DNA from: an uncultured Prevotellaceae bacterium
GTDB lineage: Bacteria; Bacteroidota; Bacteroidia; Bacteroidales; Bacteroidaceae
Direction: 5' to 3'
Length of the DNA: 29,647 nucleotides
NCBI GenBank assembly: GCA_945827465.1
Contig: CALZOH010000007.1
Location: 1-29,647, forward strand
Part shown: piece by piece, positions 8,539 to 16,984 of the stretch
Numbering within the stretch: position 1 is the first letter of the stretch
Layout of the letters: each line of letters begins with the position of its first letter
The notes under the pieces: model-generated
Database searches by the model: none
What the model was told of the DNA's origin: nothing
Seen by the model: the letters and a program-made list of their open reading frames with translations, nothing else
Position numbers and translations under genes: made by a program

Positions 8539-9708
8539 ATGGAAAGTATGAAAAAATTATTTTTGGTGTTAGCTTTTGCAGGTGTAGCCGCATTTGCCAA
8601 GGCACAGACAACAGATGTACCTGTTCAGAAGTACAGTGTTTCCACAAACTCTTTCTGGAGTAACTGGTTTATCACAGCTGGTGGAAACTACAATGTATTC
8701 TATTCTGATCAAGAAGTAGGTCAAGATCTTGCAAAGAGTCCTTTTAAGGATTTCCGTCGCAATTGGGGTTTCGGTGTGAGCTTGGGTAAGTGGTTTACTC
8801 CCGGCATTGGTATGCGCACAAAATTCCAAGGCGTTTGGGGTAAAAGCGTAATTTCTGAAGATTGCTGCCAAAATAAACTCGGAATGGAGAATTATTGGGC
8901 ATTAAATGAACAGGTAATGTTCAATTTAAGCAATCTTTTCTGCGGTTATAGCGATACCCGTGTTTGGAATTTCATTCCCTATGTTGGTGCAGGTATTGTT
9001 CGCAACTGTACATCCAATATCTATGGAATGGATTTGAATATCGGTATCATGAATACCTGGCGTCTTGCTAAACATCTCGATCTTTTCCTCGATGTAGCTC
9101 TTATGGGTGCTGAAGGTAAGACTGACGGTGTAATGGGCGACCAATCTCACGTCTTTTTGAAGAACCAAGACAAGGTGGTATCTGCTGAAGTTGGTTTGAA
9201 ATTCAACTTGGGTAAGGCTACTTGGTCAAAGACTCCTGATGTAGACGCTTTGATGGCCATGAACAAGGAGCAAATGGATGCTCTGAATGCTTCTTTGCGT
9301 GATGCTCAGAACGAAAACGCTCGTTTGAAGGCTCTCTTGGCTCAGAAGAAGGAAACTCCCGCTCCTCAGACCGTTGTTAAGAAGGAATTGGCTACTACCA
9401 AACAGTCTGTATTCTTCAACCTCAACTCTTCAAGAATCGCTTCTCGCAAGGATCTCGTAAATGTTCAGGAAGTTGCAGAATATGCTAAGGCTAATGGTAA
9501 CAAGATCGTCGTTACGGGTTATGCTGACAGCAAGACAGGTAAGCCTGACTACAACCAGAAGCTGAGTCAGCGTCGTGCTGAAACTGTAGCAAACGAATTG
9601 GTTAAGATGGGTGTTAGTCGTGATAACATCGAGGTGAAGGCTGCCGGTGGTGTTAACGACCTCTCTCCGATCTCTTACAACCGTCGTGCAACTGTTGAAA
9701 TTAAATAA
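8539..9708 (+). CDS. OmpA-family outer-membrane protein
   Basis: A 389-residue outer-membrane protein. It starts with a signal peptide whose basic MKK and hydrophobic core end at AKAQ; translation may begin at 8539 or at the second ATG at 8548, which makes the better signal peptide. Residues about 30-230 are rich in alternating aromatic strands expected of an eight-stranded beta-barrel. A short coiled-coil-like segment (about 243-268, ending in the ALLAQKK stretch) links to a C-terminal OmpA peptidoglycan-binding domain (about 285-389) with the typical NKIVVTGYADSKTG and NQKLSQRRAETVANEL motifs and the final NRRATVEI. The protein probably tethers the outer membrane to the cell wall. It is flanked by its own promoter and two hairpins. 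Codon use is strikingly uniform, as in highly expressed genes. Confidence 0.93.
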   Translation: MESMKKLFLVLAFAGVAAFAKAQTTDVPVQKYSVSTNSFWSNWFITAGGNYNVFYSDQEVGQDLAKSPFKDFRRNWGFGVSLGKWFTPGIGMRTKFQGVWGKSVISEDCCQNKLGMENYWALNEQVMFNLSNLFCGYSDTRVWNFIPYVGAGIVRNCTSNIYGMDLNIGIMNTWRLAKHLDLFLDVALMGAEGKTDGVMGDQSHVFLKNQDKVVSAEVGLKFNLGKATWSKTPDVDALMAMNKEQMDALNASLRDAQNENARLKALLAQKKETPAPQTVVKKELATTKQSVFFNLNSSRIASRKDLVNVQEVAEYAKANGNKIVVTGYADSKTGKPDYNQKLSQRRAETVANELVKMGVSRDNIEVKAAGGVNDLSPISYNRRATVEIK

Positions 9709-9730
9709 AGAAAGAAGTAATATAAATTTT

Positions 9731-9760
9731 AAGGGTGTGAGGAGAGTTCTTCACACCCTT
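9731..9760 (+). terminator. Hairpin 1 downstream of the OmpA-family gene
   Basis: AAGGGTGTGA (9731-9740) pairs perfectly with TCACACCCTT (9751-9760) around a 10-base loop. It starts 22 bases after the stop codon. The following bases ATTATTTACC are not a clean T-tract, so it may protect the mRNA 3' end rather than terminate by itself. Confidence 0.65.
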
Positions 9761-9767
9761 ATTATTT

Positions 9768-9814
9768 ACCGCCAGTCGTTGTGTGTTTCTGGGCAATGAC
9801 TGGCGGTTTCTTTT
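9768..9814 (+). terminator. Hairpin 2, Rho-independent terminator of the OmpA-family gene
   Basis: ACCGCCAGTC (9768-9777) pairs perfectly with GACTGGCGGT (9798-9807) around a 20-base loop and is followed by TTCTTTT. It lies between the converging OmpA-family and YccF genes. The T-tract is on the plus strand only, so it mainly serves the OmpA-family transcript. Confidence 0.8.
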
Positions 9815-9816
9815 GA

Positions 9817-10206
9817 TTAGAAATGCAATTCTACTTCTTTTCCGAATGGAGCTAAGGAGAGGCCTGCCATTTTGAAATGCTGTTTGCCGAAAGGTATGCC
9901 AATGATAGTAATGAAGAGTAATGTCCCAAATAACAGGTGCATTAGGCACGACCAAAGTCCGCCAAAGATGAGCCATAAAAGATTGAGTGGAATGCGGATG
10001 CAGCCCATGGGACTTTGTGTGCTTCGTACTTCAGCCCCGAAAGGCCACAAACATAGCAGTCCAATTTTGAAGGTTTGTAATGCAACGGGAATACCAATAA
10101 TAGTAATGGCTAATACTAAACTGCCAGTGAAATATCCGAAAGCCGCTTCAAGACCACCGAATAACCACCATACTAAGTTTCCAAGAATCCGAAAGAAGAG
10201 TTTCAT
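9817..10206 (-). CDS. YccF domain-containing inner-membrane protein
   Basis: A 129-residue membrane protein made of two similar halves. Residues about 8-56 and 73-122 each contain the pattern N-L-(V/L)-W-x-(L/I)-F-G-G, a hydrophobic stretch, ITIIGIP and a final PFG. This internal repeat is characteristic of the YccF family (formerly DUF307), for which I know no established biochemical role. The two ITIIGIP segments sit in hydrophobic helices, so an integral membrane location is likely. It is a single-gene unit convergent with the OmpA-family gene. A possible -7 box, TACATTTG on the minus strand, lies at 10278-10285. Confidence 0.88.
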   Translation of the reverse strand: MKLFFRILGNLVWWLFGGLEAAFGYFTGSLVLAITIIGIPVALQTFKIGLLCLWPFGAEVRSTQSPMGCIRIPLNLLWLIFGGLWSCLMHLLFGTLLFITIIGIPFGKQHFKMAGLSLAPFGKEVELHF

Positions 10207-10277
10207 CTGAGTTGAATTTTTGATTTGTTACTTAATGGAAGGATATGAATCCAACAATAATAATGTGCATGATGATG

Positions 10278-10285
10278 CAAATGTA
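10278..10285 (-). promoter_or_regulatory. Candidate -7 box of the YccF gene
   Basis: On the minus strand this reads TACATTTG, a match to TAnnTTTG, and lies about 70 bases before the YccF start codon. No clear TTTG is present at the -33 position, so this is a weak assignment. Confidence 0.4.
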
Positions 10286-10368
10286 GTTATTTGTCGGAAG
10301 AATAGATGTTGTGAAACGGAAAAACTAATATGCAGCTTCATAGAATGGCTCATAGCCGTGAAATAGAA

Positions 10369-10412
10369 ACATCTCCTTCCTGCTATTCATATGAAGCAAA
10401 GGAAGGAGATGT
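10369..10412 (-). terminator. Terminator hairpin of the dxs-to-nitroreductase cluster
   Basis: ACATCTCCTTCC (10369-10380) pairs perfectly over 12 bases with GGAAGGAGATGT (10401-10412). On the minus strand the stem is followed by TTCTATTTC. It begins about 35 bases beyond the nitroreductase stop codon, where a leftward transcript should end. The 20-base loop itself can fold further through TGCT and AGCA. Confidence 0.75.
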
Positions 10413-10446
10413 GATTTCGGAGTGTAGTAGATATTTTGGGACGTAT

Positions 10447-11199
10447 TCAGACTGTCCAATCAAATAACTTTTTGTCTGCGCCAATTTCAAAATGAAGTTT
10501 GGCAATGCCCAAGTCTGTTTGGGTATATCCCACCAAAGAGAATCCTTTGTGGGCTTTTACTTGAGGTCGCGCTCCAGAGATGGCCGGAATCCATTCAAAA
10601 CTGAATTTCTGCTGGTTAATGGCTGTAGGAGCGAGCAGGGCAGCTTCCACTCCTTGGCGAAACCATTCCGGTGTGTGATCATTAATGGAACTAACCTGTT
10701 CCGGCGTTTTTGACTTCCGTACGACTCCTGACGTCTCGCCTTTGCCCAATGCAATGTAGCAGGAAATGGCTTCGCCAGATTCCAAAACATAGGTTCCAGG
10801 TATCTTGGTGTAGCTCAAACCGGCCCAGCAGGTATTAAGTCCAAGAATTTGAGACAGTAAAACCAACTGTTCGCCATAGTAACCAATACGTTCTTTGAAT
10901 CCTTCTCCTTTCGGACCAGCCATTACAAAGTAGTTGGACACCTGCTTGAATGTTCCGTAAGCAAAAATTCCTCGGAAAGCCTTCGGCTCGTTTAGTACGA
11001 GTTGGATGTGTAGGCCCGAATAATGATTGATGCGGTTGACATGGTCTTGCAAGATGGCAATGGTGGTCCTGTCAATTGCGTTCGGCAGGAACCTACGGAC
11101 ACTATGGCGTGCTTGAATGGCTTGAAGCAGTACATGACGGTCGATGGGTTGGCCCTCCGGTGTTTGGAGAAGTTGTTGAAAACGATGGACGGATGTCAT
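10447..11199 (-). CDS. Nitroreductase-family protein (TM1586-like)
   Basis: A protein of 250 residues from the ATG at 11199. It resembles the flavin-dependent nitroreductase superfamily, in particular the TM1586-like branch: the N-terminal RHSVRRF motif is the FMN-phosphate-binding signature, the middle contains GYYGEQLVLLSQILGLNTCW, the typical helix and turn of the family, and a second half has the EAALLAPTAINQQKF segment that fits the internal duplication of TM1586-like proteins. The substrate is unknown. An in-frame ATG at 11256 lies inside manA and would add 19 residues without family features; the 11199 start lies 10 bases after the manA stop and is preferred. It is the last gene of the leftward cluster. 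Confidence 0.8.
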   Translation of the reverse strand: MTSVHRFQQLLQTPEGQPIDRHVLLQAIQARHSVRRFLPNAIDRTTIAILQDHVNRINHYSGLHIQLVLNEPKAFRGIFAYGTFKQVSNYFVMAGPKGEGFKERIGYYGEQLVLLSQILGLNTCWAGLSYTKIPGTYVLESGEAISCYIALGKGETSGVVRKSKTPEQVSSINDHTPEWFRQGVEAALLAPTAINQQKFSFEWIPAISGARPQVKAHKGFSLVGYTQTDLGIAKLHFEIGADKKLFDWTV

Positions 11200-11209
11200 C
11201 CTGATGCGA

Positions 11210-12193
11210 CTAAATGGTGACAGACAAGAAGCGGCAACCTCCGGCGCTGGGAACAAGGTTTGCCTTAGAGACAGCGGCAGGTATCAGTACGGTTTCACCT
11301 GTAGCTACGGGAGTGTGAATGCCTTCGGTCTGAATGGTAAACGTTCCTTGGTAGCAGATGAGAATGGTGAACGACTCCGTGGGGCGTAGTGGGAGCTGGA
11401 ATGGCTTTGTTAGTTCATAAGAAGAGGTGGTAAAATAGGGGCATTGGATCACCGTGTTGGTTTCATCGCATGCCTTTGGGTAGGCAACCTCTCCTTGATG
11501 GCTTGCATGGTAGTCAATAGCTTCTTCAGCCTCTGCAAGATGAAGGGTTCGTAGTTTTCCGTCGAGTCCTTTCCTTTTGTAGTCGTAAATACGGTAAGTA
11601 AGGTCGCTGGTTTGTTGTATTTCAATCAGGAACAGGTTAGCGCAAATGGCATGCACCTGTCCAGCGGGTAAAAAGAAACAACTGCCAGGATGTACGGGAT
11701 GTCGGTTGATGACTTCACAGATGCTGCCGTCTAAAGCGCGTTTTTGAAATTCGTCTTTATCCACATCTCTATTGAAACCTGCCAAAAGGGTGCTTCCGGC
11801 AGGTGCGTCAACAACAAACCACATTTCTGTCTTCCCGTTTTTAAAGCCACGCTTTTGGGCAAGAGCGTCATCGGGATGTACCTGAATGCTTAAATCTTGT
11901 TTGGCGTCAATGAACTTGATGAGTAGAGGAAAATGTTCTCCGGTTTTCTGATATACCCGAGAACCTAAAAGTTCTTCCTTGAATTGTGTAATCAGTTGGG
12001 TAAGCGTTTGACCGGCAAAACGGCCGTTGGCAACAACTGAGATGTCACCGGGCACATCTGACAATTCCCAGCTTTCTCCTACATAATCAAGTTTATCCTG
12101 AAGATGCTTAAAGGGGATGATTCGGTTTCCTCCCCAGGGAGTCTGTTTGAAAATGGGTTGAAATTTGAAAACTTCTTTACTGAGGTCCTTCAT
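11210..12193 (-). CDS. manA: Mannose-6-phosphate isomerase, class I
   Basis: Interconverts mannose 6-phosphate and fructose 6-phosphate, feeding GDP-mannose and glycan synthesis or mannose catabolism. The 327-residue length is that of the short, Firmicutes/Bacteroidetes-type enzyme. Expected zinc ligands are visible: His106 in QVHPDD (104-109), Glu123 in KTEMWFV and His181 in AGQVHAI. The catalytic arginine of the family is likely Arg201 in TYRIYDY. The N-terminal PWGG (19-22) and GESWELSD (39-46) motifs are intact. The ATG at 12193 follows the trkH stop by 12 bases, so the gene is probably carried on the dxs-trkA-trkH transcript, an association with no obvious metabolic link. Confidence 0.93.
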   Translation of the reverse strand: MKDLSKEVFKFQPIFKQTPWGGNRIIPFKHLQDKLDYVGESWELSDVPGDISVVANGRFAGQTLTQLITQFKEELLGSRVYQKTGEHFPLLIKFIDAKQDLSIQVHPDDALAQKRGFKNGKTEMWFVVDAPAGSTLLAGFNRDVDKDEFQKRALDGSICEVINRHPVHPGSCFFLPAGQVHAICANLFLIEIQQTSDLTYRIYDYKRKGLDGKLRTLHLAEAEEAIDYHASHQGEVAYPKACDETNTVIQCPYFTTSSYELTKPFQLPLRPTESFTILICYQGTFTIQTEGIHTPVATGETVLIPAAVSKANLVPSAGGCRFLSVTI

Positions 12194-12205
12194 AAAATAT
12201 AATTT

Positions 12206-13663
12206 TTAATTGTCTTTCCAAAAAGCAGGAACCAGCGGGAGTAGTAATGGAAAAATCTCCAAACGGCCAGCCAACATCAAGAAGGAGCACAGCCATTTTC
12301 CTATTTCCGGGAAAGCAAACATGTTAGTAATTGGAGTGTAATTGGATAATCCGTCTGTAACGCCGACATTCGACAGGCAACAGATGGAGATATTGATAGC
12401 ATCAAAGAAAGTTACTCCCATGGCCGAGAAACAGAGTGTTCCTCCAATGAGTAAGGCCATGTAGAGGAAGAAGAAGGCTAGTAGACTTTGTTCAACACTT
12501 TCGGGTACGATATTTTTGTTGATGCGCACCGGCATGAAAGCATTCGGATGGAGCAATTGACGGAATTGATTTGAGGCGGTTTTTGCCAAAGTCAGAATGC
12601 GGATGCACTTTGCACCGCCTGAAGTAGAACCAGCGCTACCTCCTGTGATCATCACAAAGAATAGAAAGAACCAAACGGGGCGCCACCAAAGTGAAATATT
12701 TTCGGAAACAAAACCGGTGGTAGTCTGAACAGAGATTACGTTAAAAAGAGCAGAACGTATGGCGCGTTCGATACCATAATTTGAAATGAGGATTAGCGAT
12801 AAGGCTGCTACTGCAGAGGTTATCAGGAAACAACCGACATAGAATTTAAACTCACTATTTTCAATCAATTTCTTGATACTGCGTTTTTGGAACATAATAT
12901 AAAGCAGGAAGAAATTGATGCCCGATAAGAACATAAATACAATCTCTACATATTCTATGGCAGGAGAATGGAAATACATGATACCATCGGAATGGGTGGA
13001 AAAACCGCCTGTGGCAATGGTAGCCATAGAGTGATTAATGCTGTCGAAGACATTCATCCCACATAGATAGAGTGCTAAGGCACATAGAAAGGTTAAAATG
13101 AAGTAAAGAGATAGTAGCCACTTGATGGTAGTCTGCATTCGGGGATGTAACTTCTCATGAGTAGGGCCTGTGGCTTCTGCAGCAAAGAGTTTAATGCAAC
13201 TTTCTCCGCTGGATGGCAGTAAAGCCATTGTGAAAATAACAATTCCCAATCCGCCAATCCAATGAGTAAGACTGCGCCACATTAGAATGCCGCGAGGCAA
13301 GTCGTCAATGTTGTTGAGGTTAGTAGTACCAGTAGTGGTAAAACCCGACATGGTTTCAAAAAAGGCGTCTGTAATGTTGCTACAAGTACCAGAAAGGAGC
13401 ATGGGGACCATGCCTACGGTAGAAAAGATAATCCAAGTAACAGCAACAATGAAAAAAGCGTCACGGCGATTTAAGTTATTGCCCGATTTTCGCCCAAAAT
13501 ATTTGAGAATAAAACCTATGAGAAAGGCAATAAGCGCTGAAACGGTGAAGGGCATAAAATCTTCCCGATAAATGAGCGTAACAATTAGGGCTATTAAGAG
13601 CAATCCTCCTTCAACAAAAAGAAGGGAGCCGATGGTTCTTGACAGGATTTTTGCATTGAGCAT
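12206..13663 (-). CDS. trkH: TrkH-type potassium uptake protein
   Basis: Membrane-embedded, ion-conducting subunit of a Trk/Ktr potassium system, 485 residues with about ten hydrophobic segments. The four pore loops each show the filter glycine: TTTGTTN (109-115), TGGFSTH (218-224), TTTGFVS (314-320) and NVGVTDG (432-438). The family hallmark GGSAGSTSGG sits at 341-350, where the intramembrane gating loop lies. The partner trkA lies immediately upstream, 7 bases away, so the pump and its regulator are made together. The symbol follows the TrkA pairing; a KtrB-type name would be equally defensible. Confidence 0.93.
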   Translation of the reverse strand: MLNAKILSRTIGSLLFVEGGLLLIALIVTLIYREDFMPFTVSALIAFLIGFILKYFGRKSGNNLNRRDAFFIVAVTWIIFSTVGMVPMLLSGTCSNITDAFFETMSGFTTTGTTNLNNIDDLPRGILMWRSLTHWIGGLGIVIFTMALLPSSGESCIKLFAAEATGPTHEKLHPRMQTTIKWLLSLYFILTFLCALALYLCGMNVFDSINHSMATIATGGFSTHSDGIMYFHSPAIEYVEIVFMFLSGINFFLLYIMFQKRSIKKLIENSEFKFYVGCFLITSAVAALSLILISNYGIERAIRSALFNVISVQTTTGFVSENISLWWRPVWFFLFFVMITGGSAGSTSGGAKCIRILTLAKTASNQFRQLLHPNAFMPVRINKNIVPESVEQSLLAFFFLYMALLIGGTLCFSAMGVTFFDAINISICCLSNVGVTDGLSNYTPITNMFAFPEIGKWLCSFLMLAGRLEIFPLLLPLVPAFWKDN

Positions 13664-13670
13664 AAGAATA

Positions 13671-15011
13671 TCAGAAGAAAGAGGATAAGTTTCTTAAGTC
13701 ATTTCCAATACAGAAGGCAACAACACGATCACCAGGTTGTATAATGGTATTACCGTTGATGAGATAACCTTGTCCGTTTCTTACCAAACCTCCCAAAGTA
13801 GATGATTGGGGTAGTTTCAGGTCTTTGATAGGCTTACGTGTGATTTTTGAACTTTCCTTGACATTAAATTCTGCTACGTCGGCGTTGGCAACTACCAAAC
13901 TCTTCACATTGCTGACATCAGCCTTCAGCATCATTTGATAGATGTAACTGGCGGCAATATTCTGTTTGTTGATCAGTGTACCTATATCAAGACTTTCGCC
14001 CATACTTACGAAGTTGGCATTGTCAATCATGGCTACAGTCTTATGAATGTTCATCCTTTTTGCGGCCAAACAACTCAATAGATTAGTTTCAGAACTGGAA
14101 GTAAGTGAAACAAAGGCTTCGGCATTGGGAATATTCTCGTCCGTCAGCAAAGACATGTCGCGTCCATCGCCGTGGATAATCATGACTTTCTTGTTGTTGA
14201 TTTGTTCAAAGAGTTGTCGACAGCGTTGTTCGTCTTTCTCGATGATTTTTACCTTCATATAATCGGGGAGGAGGTGAGAAGTAAATACGGAAGTAATGCT
14301 TCCGCCCATGATTACCACATTCTTGACATCAGGCAAATCTTCTTTACCAGTGATTTCGCGTATGTAAGGGATATATTTACGTGTGGTCATGAAGAAGACC
14401 AAGTCGTAGGCAAGAATTAGGTCGTTACCGTGGGGAATAATGGTTTCACCCAAGCGTTTGATAGCAACAATATGATAGGGCGATTCCGGACCGCAAAGTT
14501 CTTTAAGCGGTTTGTTGAGGATACGGCTGTTTCCTCTAACTTTTATTCCCATCATGACCAAATCGCTGTGTTCCACTTCCCACCATTGGCGTATCCAACT
14601 CCGACTAACGCTGCTTGCGATTTCCTGAGCGGCAATCATCTCGGGGAGAATGATGGAGTCGATGCCCATATCCTTGAATAGAAACTGGTTCTTTTTGTCA
14701 ATATATTCGTAAGTGTTTACCCTTGCCACAGTTTTCTTTGCGCCCATTTTATGAGCGAGGATACAGGCCGTTAAATTGTCTGTTTCTTGTGGCGTTACAC
14801 CGATAAAGAGGTCTGTGTCGGCTATGTTGGCATTGCGCAAGCCTTCAATCGAGATAGGAGAAAAGGCTTTGGCCATGATATCATAGTTATTGGCCAGATA
14901 GGATAAACGCTCCGGATTTTGGTCAATCACGGTGATATCATGCTTCTCCCTTGACAGCAGTTTGGCAAGATGAGTTCCTACTGCGCCTGCACCTGCGATG
15001 ATAATTTTCAT
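13671..15011 (-). CDS. trkA: Trk system potassium uptake regulator TrkA
   Basis: Cytosolic nucleotide-binding subunit that gates TrkH, 446 residues with the duplicated architecture of long TrkA. The first Rossmann (RCK) domain has GAGAVG (7-12) with the NAD-binding acid near D30 (TVIDQN), followed by a TrkA-C domain around 140-215. A second copy starts near residue 230, but its glycine motif reads GGSITS instead of GxGxxG, so the second site may bind nucleotide poorly. A final TrkA-C domain ends the protein. The last codons of dxs overlap its ATG by four bases (ATGA), indicating translational coupling. Confidence 0.93.
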   Translation of the reverse strand: MKIIIAGAGAVGTHLAKLLSREKHDITVIDQNPERLSYLANNYDIMAKAFSPISIEGLRNANIADTDLFIGVTPQETDNLTACILAHKMGAKKTVARVNTYEYIDKKNQFLFKDMGIDSIILPEMIAAQEIASSVSRSWIRQWWEVEHSDLVMMGIKVRGNSRILNKPLKELCGPESPYHIVAIKRLGETIIPHGNDLILAYDLVFFMTTRKYIPYIREITGKEDLPDVKNVVIMGGSITSVFTSHLLPDYMKVKIIEKDEQRCRQLFEQINNKKVMIIHGDGRDMSLLTDENIPNAEAFVSLTSSSETNLLSCLAAKRMNIHKTVAMIDNANFVSMGESLDIGTLINKQNIAASYIYQMMLKADVSNVKSLVVANADVAEFNVKESSKITRKPIKDLKLPQSSTLGGLVRNGQGYLINGNTIIQPGDRVVAFCIGNDLRNLSSFF

Positions 15012-16927
15012 AATAGAACTTTTTTGATGGATTCTTTGTCTAACCCAACGATATGGTAGAGTTCCTGTACTTTTCCATGTTCGACGAATTGGTCAGGCAA
15101 TCCCAAGCGAATGACTTGACCTTTGAATTGATGATCACTCAGATATTCCAAGACAGCACTGCCAAAACCTCCTTCTCTGACCCCATCTTCGATGGTGATC
15201 ACCCGTTGGAATTTTTTAAGGACTTCTTGCAGAATCTCTTCATCCAAAGGTTTGATGAAGCGCATATCATAATGAGTGATAGAGGAAACTTGTTCAGGGT
15301 GATTCTTTTGAGATTCAACTTCCCATTCGGTAATTGCTTCTTCAACAATAGTACCAATTGGACCTACGGAAAGTACTACGGTATTCCCGTTACCTTTTTT
15401 TATCAAGCGTCCGCTACCAATGCGTATTTCTTGAAAGGGGCGCAGCCAATCAATAGGCTTTGTGCAGCATCCGCGAGGATATCGAATGATGAATGCACCT
15501 TTTTCGGGGAGTTGGGCTGTGTACATCAGATCGCGTAATTCGTTTCCGTCCATGGGCGAAGCAATGGTCAAATTGGGAATGGGGCGTAGGAAGGCCAAGT
15601 CGAAGGCGCCATGATGAGTGGGGCCGTCTTCTCCCACTAATCCAGCTCGGTCCAGACAGATGACAACGGGTAAATTGGAAATGGCAACATCATGAATGAT
15701 GTTGTCGTAGGCTCGTTGAGCAAAAGAGGAGTAAATATTGCAGAAGGGAATGAGTCCATCTTTGGCCATACCAGCCGAAAATGTTACGGAATGACCTTCA
15801 GCAATCCCCACATCAAACACTCTGTCGGGCATTTCCTTTTGCAGTAAGTCCATGGAGCAACCAGTTGGCATGGCAGGAGTCACTCCCACAATCCGATCAT
15901 TCTTTTGGGCCAATTCAATGAGGGTCTTCCCGAAGATGGTTTGATATTTGGGACGATTGGGAGCATCTTCTGAAGAGATGCGTTTACCTGACTCTACATC
16001 AAATTTACCTGGGGCGTGCCAAATGGTAGCCTCTTTTTCTGCCGCCTGATAGCCTTTCCCCTTAGTGGTATGGATATGTAATAACTTGGGACCTTTCATC
16101 TCTTTTATTTCTTGAATGATTCGTACTAGGTCAATTACATTATTGCCATTCATCGGACCGAAATATCTGATGTCAAGTCCTTCAAAAATATTCTGCTGAT
16201 TGAATAATAAGGATTTTACGGAGTTATTAAAACGCAGGATAGCTTTTTTGCGGTGTTCATTGAGCCATCCCCACGAAGCAAAACGCTGCGCAGCCTTAAA
16301 GCGAATATTATTGTAGGTCTGGCTTGTATGAAGATGTAATAGGTATTGCTTCATTCCGCCAACACTGCTGTCAATGCTCATGTTGTTATCGTTTAAAATA
16401 ATCAGCATATCATTGTCGGTGGATGAAACATTGTTTAAACCTTCAAAGGCAAGTCCCCCGCTCATGGCACCATCGCCAATAATAGCTACCACCTTACGGC
16501 TCAATCCTTCTTTCTTGGCTGCTACGGCCATTCCAAGTCCTACTGAAATGGAGTTGGAAGCATGTCCACACGTGTTGGTGTCATATTCGTTTTCAAAAGG
16601 AGATGGGAATGGACGCAGTCCACCCAATGTCCTATTGGTGTGGAAACTCTCTCGGCGTCCGGTCAATATTTTGTGGGCGTAAGCTTGGTGTCCAACATCC
16701 CAAACAATGCGATCTTCGGGAGTATTGTAAACATAATGAATGGCAACAGCCAATTCCACTGCGCCCAAACTGGATCCTAAATGTCCGGGATTTTCAGATA
16801 ATACGTGAATGATTTCATCACGTATTTCTTGACACACTTGAGGTAATTGGTCAACCGATAATAACTTTAAGTCTTTCGGAGAATCTATATTATTGAGTAA
16901 CGAAGAATTCAAATTAATAGGGATCAT
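15008..16927 (-). CDS. dxs: 1-Deoxy-D-xylulose-5-phosphate synthase
   Basis: First enzyme of the MEP isoprenoid pathway: condenses pyruvate and glyceraldehyde 3-phosphate using thiamine diphosphate. The 639-residue length is typical. Motifs seen: WDVGHQAYAHKILTGR (76-91), the ThDP/Mg site GDGAMSGGLAFEGLNN (151-166), the catalytic glutamate Glu376 in GIAEGHSVTF and DRAGLVGEDGPTHHGAFD (426-443). The GIAEGH variant replaces the commoner GIAEQH of proteobacteria. It is the first gene of the leftward cluster; its stop overlaps the start of trkA. A -7 box on the minus strand lies about 20 bases before the start codon, in the narrow spacer shared with the GSCFA gene. Confidence 0.96.
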   Translation of the reverse strand: MIPINLNSSLLNNIDSPKDLKLLSVDQLPQVCQEIRDEIIHVLSENPGHLGSSLGAVELAVAIHYVYNTPEDRIVWDVGHQAYAHKILTGRRESFHTNRTLGGLRPFPSPFENEYDTNTCGHASNSISVGLGMAVAAKKEGLSRKVVAIIGDGAMSGGLAFEGLNNVSSTDNDMLIILNDNNMSIDSSVGGMKQYLLHLHTSQTYNNIRFKAAQRFASWGWLNEHRKKAILRFNNSVKSLLFNQQNIFEGLDIRYFGPMNGNNVIDLVRIIQEIKEMKGPKLLHIHTTKGKGYQAAEKEATIWHAPGKFDVESGKRISSEDAPNRPKYQTIFGKTLIELAQKNDRIVGVTPAMPTGCSMDLLQKEMPDRVFDVGIAEGHSVTFSAGMAKDGLIPFCNIYSSFAQRAYDNIIHDVAISNLPVVICLDRAGLVGEDGPTHHGAFDLAFLRPIPNLTIASPMDGNELRDLMYTAQLPEKGAFIIRYPRGCCTKPIDWLRPFQEIRIGSGRLIKKGNGNTVVLSVGPIGTIVEEAITEWEVESQKNHPEQVSSITHYDMRFIKPLDEEILQEVLKKFQRVITIEDGVREGGFGSAVLEYLSDHQFKGQVIRLGLPDQFVEHGKVQELYHIVGLDKESIKKVLL

Positions 16928-16946
16928 TGTACTTAAATAATCATTG

Positions 16947-16954
16947 CAAAATTA
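16947..16954 (-). promoter_or_regulatory. -7 box of dxs
   Basis: Minus-strand TAATTTTG, a match to TAnnTTTG, ends 20 bases before the dxs ATG. Its -33 position would fall at about 16975-16978, on the -7 box of the divergent GSCFA promoter. No TTTG is evident there. Confidence 0.55.
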
Positions 16955-16976
16955 ACATATATTCGGTGGAAACGAT

Positions 16977-16984
16977 TACTTTTG
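16977..16984 (+). promoter_or_regulatory. -7 box of the GSCFA-murF-alr unit
   Basis: TACTTTTG matches TAnnTTTG exactly and lies 35 bases before the ATG at 17020. This position inside the longer open frame argues that the ATG at 16927 is not the real start. Its -33 position would overlap the dxs -7 box. Confidence 0.6.

Noticed and set aside
11200..11256. 19-residue N-terminal extension of the nitroreductase-family protein
   Set aside because: It lies inside the 3' end of manA, has no family residues, and the ATG at 11199 is well placed just after the manA stop.
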